From assembly GCA_025331565.1 (NCBI GenBank), contig JAFREQ010000076.1, positions 1,488,001-1,552,000 of the forward strand: a DNA stretch of 64,000 bases, read 5' to 3'. This document shows positions 56,623-64,000 of the stretch, piece after piece (the stretch's first letter is position 1; each line of letters opens with the position of its first letter). Source of the DNA: Holacanthus passer (taxonomy: Eukaryota > Chordata > Actinopteri > Pomacanthidae). The notes beneath the pieces were generated by a model. That model saw nothing but the letters and a program-made list of their open reading frames with translations, did not search any database and was not told the DNA's origin. Made by a program: the position numbers and the translations under genes.

Positions 56623-58646
56623 CTTTTGCAATCACATCTGGAGGTGCCTTCATAATGGCCCAAGTCCTAGATATGCAGACGTCCCACCATCCAGCCCCTG
56701 AAATGGGCCACAGAATGGCTGATGGGAAACAGGTGAACAGCCAGGTGGTGGGATCAGGTGACTGGCAGAGTGGGAATCTTGCTTTGGGCAAGAAGTCGAC
56801 AGTCAATGGCAATCCCCTTCACCATGTGATGTTTCATTATCTGAAAAGTCAAATGGATCAGTGAGACTGGCTCATCAAAGCTGAGCGAGTGAGTCAATAA
56901 TGATACACACCCACAGAACGCATTGTGACTTCATTTCCTGTGCACATTGTCCAATGGAAAATCAAGTGATAAATACAGTAAGTGTAGGTAAAACATTGAA
57001 TGTTTAAGGACTTTTTATGAAAGTATACCATCTGCTAGTTTTGATCAGTTATGATTCTCAATTAATAGGCCTGCTCAAGGGCAAGTGAATTTCATCTTCA
57101 ACTCTCTGCACGTGGCCACTCGTATGACGTATGGTGCCACGTACCTGCTGAGGGGAAGATGTCCAAACATTATCGAAAGGCACCACTCCTCTTCTGCGTT
57201 GGAGAACTGGAAATGGCAGGTTTCAGTAGAGGGAGTGTGGGGCAAAGTACAGAGGGGAAGAGGATGTCACAGCTGTCACCATGACGTGTTGTAAGTGACT
57301 GGATGAAAAAAATCAAGTTATGCCCCACAGGTCTGTTTAATTTCTTTCAAGCTGGTTAATTCAAAGTAAATGTTTGCACCCTGCAGCTGAAGGAAACCTG
57401 GAGGGCTGAAAGTGATTAAGACTCCCAAGGGGTTTTCCTATGCAAAGGGCAGGGGCTTTGAAGAATATTAAGAACACTCCTACTGTTTACATTATTCACT
57501 TTCAATCAGCATCTTCCACTCGGGGTAATGAGGAATTAGCCTCTTGTTATCTCCCTCACATAGATACATAGAGTAAATACGTGTTAAATGGGAGGTCAGA
57601 GGTCATCAGGGAGGACCCAGGAAGGGCACGTGTGGAACAGTTAAAGGGAAACTACATCCTTAAATTCTGCAAGAACCCTTTCTTCCTGCATATTTTTAAA
57701 GTGCAACAGAGGAGTGTGAGAGCAATGACATAATGTATGAAACAGACCTTGGAGTCTTGTCTATTTTATCATGGTTGGGGAGAAGCCAGAGAGTTTGGCT
57801 AATATATGTACATATAATATATGGTGTATTATATGTACACAATGATCCTTAATGGTGAAATTCCTCCATAAAGAATAATTGTGTTTTTTTACAATTTGGG
57901 TCACATTTTTTGTAGTTTTGGCAATTACATAACCTTCTAAAAAATATAGGCTAAAGAAGAAAATAAAGAAAATAAAAAGAATTATTGCTTATGATAATAT
58001 TGTACTCACTTAAGTAAATGCTGAGATCAAAGTGGTCAGAAAGGTTGAACCAGACTATCAAACCCATTTTGTAGTGATCGGCGAATCAGTTATTTGTGTA
58101 CCGAATAATTAGAACCAGGTTATTCATTCAAGATGTGTTCAAAAGATTAATTGACTGAATCATTCTGTACTTGAGCAGAGCTCTGACTGCATAGTCCCAC
58201 TCAGGAACTGAAATACAGCTCAACATTTAGTTGAGCGCTCGAATTAGTGAACTGAGAATGGTCTTTAGTCTAGGATGAAGTCCGTGATTGGAGAATTGAG
58301 TTTAAATAATGCCCACAATTCACAGTGTTATTTCATTGTATGATTCAGACAATACATTTTAGAAAAAAAGGAGAAATAAAGTATTTTTGTAAATGCTTGG
58401 TAACCATGGTGTATAGTTCTGGGAAACAAGGTCATGTTTAAATAATTTCTTGGTATCTGATCCTCACAATGAAATTACACTGTAAATGCTACGCTTCACG
58501 CAAGACATGCATGTCTTTAATACTAGTTCTCTTCTAACAACATTACCTCACATGTTTTATTTTTGCATTACATTTTTGTGTGAAAGTAATGGTGGACATC
58601 TGTAGCAAATGAAGCTTTTTCCTGTTCTCTATTTCTTTTGCCCTGT

Positions 58647-58650
<4 letters not shown>

Positions 58651-58684
<34 letters not shown>
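58651..58684 (+). repeat. (TG)n microsatellite
   Basis: Pure TG run of about 17 units. Confidence 0.97.
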
Positions 58685-58688
<4 letters not shown>

Positions 58689-58827
58689 TGGTGAAGTGAG
58701 CGATAAGGGCGGAGGAGAGGAGGGGGAGGTCTGACTCCTTATCTGCTCCTTCGCTGAGATGACACGATTACAGTAATTGTTCCGGCCACTAATCAGACAA
58801 AAGCAGGAGATGGCGTGTGTATATGTA

Positions 58828-58853
58828 TGTGTGTGTGTGTGTGTGTGTGTGTG
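58828..58853 (+). repeat. (TG)n microsatellite
   Basis: TG run of about 13 units. Confidence 0.95.
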
Positions 58854-61799
58854 CATTGTGTATATCTTCTTTGTCTGTGATGATTAGCTAAAAGATGGGT
58901 GTTGGGGATTCTTAACATTGACTAAGCCAGTCTACAGACCCACATACACGACAGTCTCATTTGAGCAATCTGATTGGTCAGAGCTGTAGTCTATGATTTC
59001 CAGTTGTATACACGAGTGTGTGTGTGATTTTTGTGTGTAATATCACACTTGTGGAGCTGTCGATAATCCTTCTTACAGATGAGCATTAAAGGCTTCTCAT
59101 TAAATGCTCATGGTATATTTTTAGTTTAATTGTTGACATGAATGCTCCACAGAATGTTTTTGCTGTTTTCCATTATTCTACAGTGCCTTGCTCAAGGGCA
59201 CGTTATTGAGGATCAGAAGGGCACTACACATCCGTCGTCACTGTGCAGGTAGTGATAATGTGATATATTGAATGTTGCACGTACTGTGGACATTAACCAG
59301 CTTGTCTTGTTTCCTGGTCTGTCTGCAGTAGGCAGCCAGCAGTCGCAACAGGTTACAGGAGCCAGCTGGTGATTGGAGAGCTGCTCGGTTGAATCCCAGA
59401 AGGCCTGGGGAAATCCAGACGGGATGAAGACATAATTGAGTGATGCTACCCTCCAGCAGTGTACTGTACACACAAACACACTGTTTCAGTGCTTTTTTGA
59501 TAATGATGTCTGCTACCTAAAACTGTTTGTACTTTTTTGTCTCCAGGCTATACCTTCTCCCCGTCTATCCCCACTCAATCAAGGTTAAAAACAAGGCTGT
59601 GTGAGACTTACAGTACTTTTGGGAAACGAATATTGTCAATCAGACAGACTCATTTATCCCAAAACTTAAAAATGCCCTCGAGCATTTTACTAGCCAGTTA
59701 AATATTTAATGTCAAACAGAACCTTGCCTGTCTTACCCAAGCTTGAGAAAAACATAATTCAGTGAGGTTTGACATCTGAACATGATCTGTGAGCAGTCCA
59801 CTTGAGGATATAGTCATGACCTGAGCGATGTGATGTCATCCTGTCCATTACAAGAAGCGAAGCAATGCATCAAACCTCCCACATCTCCAAAACCTGAAGC
59901 TCCAGCCAACCAAACCCTAATGGGATCTCAAATGGTTGCTTAATATAATTGTCTTTATTGCCTATTGCCTGTGCGCAGGGCATGGAGGGGGTTAGGGCTG
60001 CAGTTAGTGTTGGGCGTGTGCAGGGGGGGAGGGGGGCTGGAGGTATGAGGCTAAAAGCAGAGAGAGTCAGGAGACAGTGGAGATTGCTCTTTATGGCATT
60101 GGTGGCGCAGGTCCATGCCAGAATATGGCCGTCCATTACAGCGGGCTCTATAAGGTTAATGACTTTAGCAGCTTTATGGCCATGAGCTCATTACTTAGAC
60201 AGGCCAATCTAATCAGCAGCCGCACCGGCAACCACTGACAAAGCAAACTGGTCTGAGGGTAAAAATGGGTCCAAGGGTTTTCCCTCTGCAGGCGAGGAGA
60301 CACTCATGGATTCTGTCTTGTGTACTGTAGACACAAACTACTTAGCAAGGGCAACACACATTTACATTTGTATACATTTACTCCTGACCACACAGTGTAC
60401 TTGAAGAGGCTTTCCACAGTGGTCGACTTTATTTTGACGTCACACTTATGTAAGATCCTTCAATCAACACACACTTAGAAAATTATAAAGGTTGTTAAAA
60501 TCTCTTGTATAACATGTGTGTCTGCTTGGGGATGTTCGTGCATATACGGTATGCACGGTTGTAAGTGTGTGTGTTTTTTGTAGATACAGAATCTTGAAGC
60601 CTTCAACAGACAGGCAGACAGTGATGAAAAACAGCAGCGGCAGCATCATCGACTATTCCTGCATCGACTCATCAGCCTGGTGCTTCCTGGCTCTGCAGTG
60701 TTCAATAGGGAGCTGCAGGGGTTTGTTTGGTTCATCTGACACATCAACCACTGACAGGGTTATTTTAATCCCAGAGTTTGACGGTACACAGTGGTCTATA
60801 TCCTAGGGAGGAGGCCTGTAATTTCATTTGTTTTATGGTCAGCAAACTTCATTTTGTGCTTCTCTCACCACTTTCCAACAATGATAGTTCAGTTACCTTC
60901 AGTATTTGTGTTGAACATGCATGTGAAGCCTGTTGCTACATTGTGTTATATTCACCTATGTGTTGTAGGTGATCAATGAGATGGCCACAAGAAAGTTTTT
61001 CTAGTTGACAAAATCAAAAACCTGCCACACAGAGACAGAAAACTTGTTACATTTCAGAGACTATCAACTATAGTGAAATACAGCTTTTCACCCTGATAAT
61101 AAGTTAATGTTGTAACAACTATGAATTTCTTCTGTGACAACAACAGAGCAGTTAGTTGGGAAAAACTCTGTTTATGGCAACATTCTCCCAAAAAATGTGT
61201 CTCATGCATGACCACTTGAACACTTGGTTAAGGTTAAGAAAAAAATAATAAAATAAAAGCCATTGTTAATAATGTTGTATGTGGCCGAATGTGAACTCCA
61301 GTCTCTCGAGCATTAAAGTCAGATGCACTCCACTCCAATGCACCACCCTGACCTCTCACTGATACTTAGCCAACACACTACTTCATGCATTGGCACTCAA
61401 GGTTGGACTTGTCCTGCACTGCAAAATTGTCCAACATGAACATAATTCCTTTGGGATATATGAGTTGTGTCGTCACAATGCAGCCTGGTTCATTCTGCTA
61501 ATTTTGTGAAAATAGATTCAAATTGCCTCTTAACATTATATGTTTTTTCTGTATGTATCCTTTTTACTTTACGGCTTTTTCTCTGTCCTTCATTTTCAAT
61601 GCCAGTCAATACATCAGTTCTCGGTGCAGCAGAGATTTGTGTTCCCTAAAATCCAACTCTGTTCTCTATTTTAGAGCGTTTTCACACTTTCAAGAGGATT
61701 TAACCTTAAATTAAGTGCTCACTGCTGCATTCACGTGTGTGTGCGCCTGCCTCCGTGCACATGTACGAGCTGTGCGTGATTGTAAGTCGCTGAGTGTTT

Positions 61800-61800
61800 T

Positions 61801-61825
<25 letters not shown>
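61800..61825 (+). repeat. (TG)n microsatellite
   Basis: TG run of about 13 units followed by GA dinucleotides. Confidence 0.95.
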
Positions 61826-61834
<9 letters not shown>

Positions 61835-62326
61835 CAGAGACATGGTGGCAGAAGTGAAGCGTCCAGGGAACACTGGTAGATAACGGAGTGTTTCTGTTCT
61901 CTGCTCTGCTGAACACCAATCACTTCCTCTTTCAGATAAAGCCCATAGGAATGAAAATAGACAAGCGTGTGTGTGTGTGTTTAAGTCTATGCAGGGGTGT
62001 GTGACAATGAATCATTTACTGTTTTAGAAGTCGTGTGTTAAATATTGCTGCGGTTTTGCTGATCCAGCTGTCCTTGAGACTCTTTTCTCATCTTGGCTTG
62101 GACTGACCCTTATGCAGAAAAAACCCCACAAACCACTGGGTCGTGCATCTCTCAGTCCCTCATGCTTTGGCCTGCTGTCCACATCCAGATTTCTTAGCTA
62201 ATGGTTCTGACCTCTATTAGTGCCCCTTTCCGTCACAGACTCACCTCTTCCATCCTCTCACTCCACACATCGGCCTCCTCCTGTTCTGCTCCCGACTCCT
62301 CCTGCTTTCTTAAATCTACTCTTTCT

Positions 62327-62375
62327 GTGAATTTCCCCACTGTGGGACGAATAAAGGTTTATCTTATCTTTCTTT
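62327..62375 (+). mobile_element. LINE/SINE 3' tail, second copy
   Basis: gtgaatttccccactgtggg followed by acgaataaaggtttatctta is nearly identical to the tail at 17330-17378. No reverse-transcriptase ORF is recognised upstream. Confidence 0.7.
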
Positions 62376-62582
62376 TCAACTATCCACACCCACTCCAAAT
62401 CCAAGACGGATGCCACTGATCCTCAAGTTGACAACATCAAGACTGGATCAAGACATTGTGACACTCCAGTGGGGTTAAACTATTAATGTGACACGAAGAA
62501 TATGAGGCTTGGTAAACATAACCTGACAAATGAATCACTACAGCTTTATCACAAGTCTTGAAGTCTTGTGCCACTAAAACAC

Positions 62583-62623
62583 AAGACATAAGATAAGATA
62601 TTCCTTTAATCTGGGAATTTCAC
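62583..62623 (-). mobile_element. LINE-like tail fused to the tRNA-Cys
   Basis: Directly after the tRNA discriminator base the minus strand reads GTGAAATTCCCAGATTAAAG then GAATATCTTATCTTATG. It aligns with the LINE tails at 17330 and 62327, with the hairpin loop deleted. Confidence 0.65.
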
Positions 62624-62695
62624 AGGGGGCATCCGGATTTGAACCGGAGACCTCTTGATCTGCAGTCAAATGCTCTACCAGTGAGCTATACCCCC
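62624..62695 (-). tRNA. tRNA-Cys(GCA)
   Basis: A complete 72-nt cloverleaf reads on the minus strand. Acceptor GGGGGTA pairs with TGCCCCC (one U-G). The D arm is GCTC/GAGC. The anticodon arm is TTTGA-CTGCAGA-TCAAG with anticodon GCA. The T arm is TCCGG-TTCAAAT-CCGGA. A box (TAGCTCACTGGTAGAGC) and B box (GGTTCAAATCC) are intact. There is no intron. It is followed by a LINE-like tail instead of an immediate T-run, so it could be a retrocopy. Confidence 0.9.
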
Positions 62696-63037
62696 TTTGA
62701 CATGAATAATTATTCATTTTTTAGCTCTATCTATTTTAAAGTACCTGTTATAGAGCTTTGTCACATAAACGCACAAAATTTAGATAAAAAGTATTGATAA
62801 GTCTGCTGATGACCTATTAATGTGAATGTAATGCACATTTGCAAATGTACTAACTTGTCACAAGTCCCTCGTTCATAGTCATCAGATGTATCTGGTGGGT
62901 TGTGTGGTGATTTACAGGCAGAAAAAGAAATTATGCAACAAATGTCATGCTTAAGAAAAGCTTGTCAATTATATGCAATATGCAACATGTAAGGAATCTA
63001 AAATGTTATCAGATTTTTTTTCTTCATTTTATTGATT

Positions 63038-63060
63038 TCTTCTTCTTCTTCTTCTTCTTC
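63038..63060 (+). repeat. (CTT)n microsatellite followed by T-run
   Basis: About seven CTT units followed by ten T. Confidence 0.9.
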
Positions 63061-64000
63061 TTTTTTTTTTAGAATACTTTGGACATTTAAAGCCTTTATT
63101 AAAGAGAAGAGGAGAAGCATGAAATGAGGGAGAGAGGCCAGACTCAAACTTAACGGTTTATGGTTGACATTTTTTAACCCTCATGTGTTTGCATAATAAT
63201 GAGGTAAAAGATGATTTTTTTTTAAAGCCTACAACATTTAGAAGTAGATATTTCACAATAATAAAAGCCACACATTATATTGACTTTCCATGTATTATCT
63301 CCAGGAGCCATCAGAGATAGTTTTGGAGGCACTTGATGACGTACTGCCTTCCCATTTTCCTTACTTATCTCTCCAAGTAATCCTTCATGACATTGTCTCA
63401 TCCTTCACTCTTCCTCCGCCTACATATAGTCTAACTGGCATCTCAAGTTTTAACACTTTCCACACAGCATGCACTTTGACATTTAAATCATGTAGTTCAT
63501 TCGTTCATTCATTTCAATTTCTCTTTGTTCACATGCATTAACATTGTAGTTTTAACATTTTTTATCCTTGACTGAATCAATTTCAACTAATCATTTTCAG
63601 TTTTTTTCCTGTTTTTTTTGTTCCAGCTGGATTCAAATTCATCTTGTGACTCCTGTAGTTGCCTCCCCCAGGTTGAAGACTGTTGCTTCTGGTCAACCTG
63701 CCATCCCAACCTCAGCCTATTAATAGAGACCTTCAGCTCTATCACTGATCAGTCTCCATCCAGATAAGGAGCTCTGTGGGCTGGGGAAGGAACACATAAA
63801 TCCATTTGACATAGAAATCCCAGATGTGTCATTGCGGCCCGTTTATCTTGAAATTGAAGTGTGTGTTAAATTCCTTTCCTTTCTCTGTCTGATCCTCCTC
63901 CTTTTATTCATCATGTTTTCCTCCTCTCTCCAACACCATTCTATTGAACAACCAACAGCCAGATTATTACTGCTCTTGCCATTGACCAGCTGATGACTCC

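Larger units (their letters stand above)
53570..64000. other. Upstream intergenic region
   Basis: No protein gene recognised. Contents are listed separately: CTCF-like motifs, a dispersed repeat at 56431-56622, TG and CTT microsatellites, a LINE tail and a tRNA-Cys element. The remainder is AT-rich and unassigned. Confidence 0.7.

Noticed and set aside
56580..56864. 94-codon plus-strand frame after the dispersed repeat
   Set aside because: It begins inside the repeat, has no recognised domain, and no splice or promoter context supports it.
58629..58856. Minus-strand frame of His-Thr repeats
   Set aside because: It is a translation of the TG microsatellites.
1..64000. CRISPR arrays, operons, phage or bacterial genes
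   Set aside because: The only short tandem arrays are simple dinucleotide or trinucleotide repeats. The coding signal is entirely spliced and vertebrate.

Overview
The window is nuclear DNA from a ray-finned fish, most likely a percomorph teleost. It has compact spliced genes, abundant (CA)n/(TG)n microsatellites, and fish-type mobile elements (an hAT MITE, a TTAA MITE, a Tc1-like relic, LINE tails ending in TTATC repeats). It contains two protein genes in tail-to-tail orientation, a gene order that matches the human HMBOX1-KIF13B neighbourhood. No bacterial, viral or CRISPR-type system is present. All exon coordinates were worked out by hand from splice sites, reading-frame continuity and remembered family sequence; no search was run.

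Left part (1-8860, + strand): the 3' half of hmbox1 (homeobox containing 1, a telomere-binding homeodomain protein). Its 5' exons lie outside the window. Six coding exons are visible, including the split atypical homeodomain. Two additions near the C-terminus look alternative: an 84-nt exon and an upstream acceptor. A long candidate 3' UTR (to about 8860) carries a 360-bp hAT MITE with a perfect 8-bp target duplication.

Middle (8861-16039): the region between the two gene ends, mostly candidate kif13b 3' UTR plus spacer. It holds a 262-bp TTAA-type MITE and two convergent CTCF-like motifs.

Right-centre (16040-52116, - strand): a complete kif13b (kinesin-3, GAKIN) gene. I could place 38 coding exons giving about 1811 residues, against 1826 in human KIF13B. 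They encode motor, neck, FHA, stalk and CAP-Gly regions. Exon 3 is a 13-nt microexon that the frame requires. Exon 29 lacks one base and breaks the frame as given. Intron 18 has CA and UG repeats at opposite ends, a structure-assisted intron type described in teleosts. Large introns 1, 2 and 8 hold CpG-rich islands, a Tc1 relic and several dispersed repeats.

Right end (52117-64000): CpG-rich kif13b promoter, then about 10 kb of upstream DNA with repeats, CTCF-like motifs and a tRNA-Cys(GCA) gene or retrocopy fused to a LINE-type tail. I recognised no further protein gene there, although a small spliceable ORF lies divergently in the promoter.

Functionally the two genes are unrelated: hmbox1 acts in the nucleus (telomere and transcription), kif13b is a microtubule plus-end motor for vesicle cargo. 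The most interesting items are RNA-level: the microexon, the paired-repeat intron, UG repeats beside splice sites, and the tRNA-LINE chimera.
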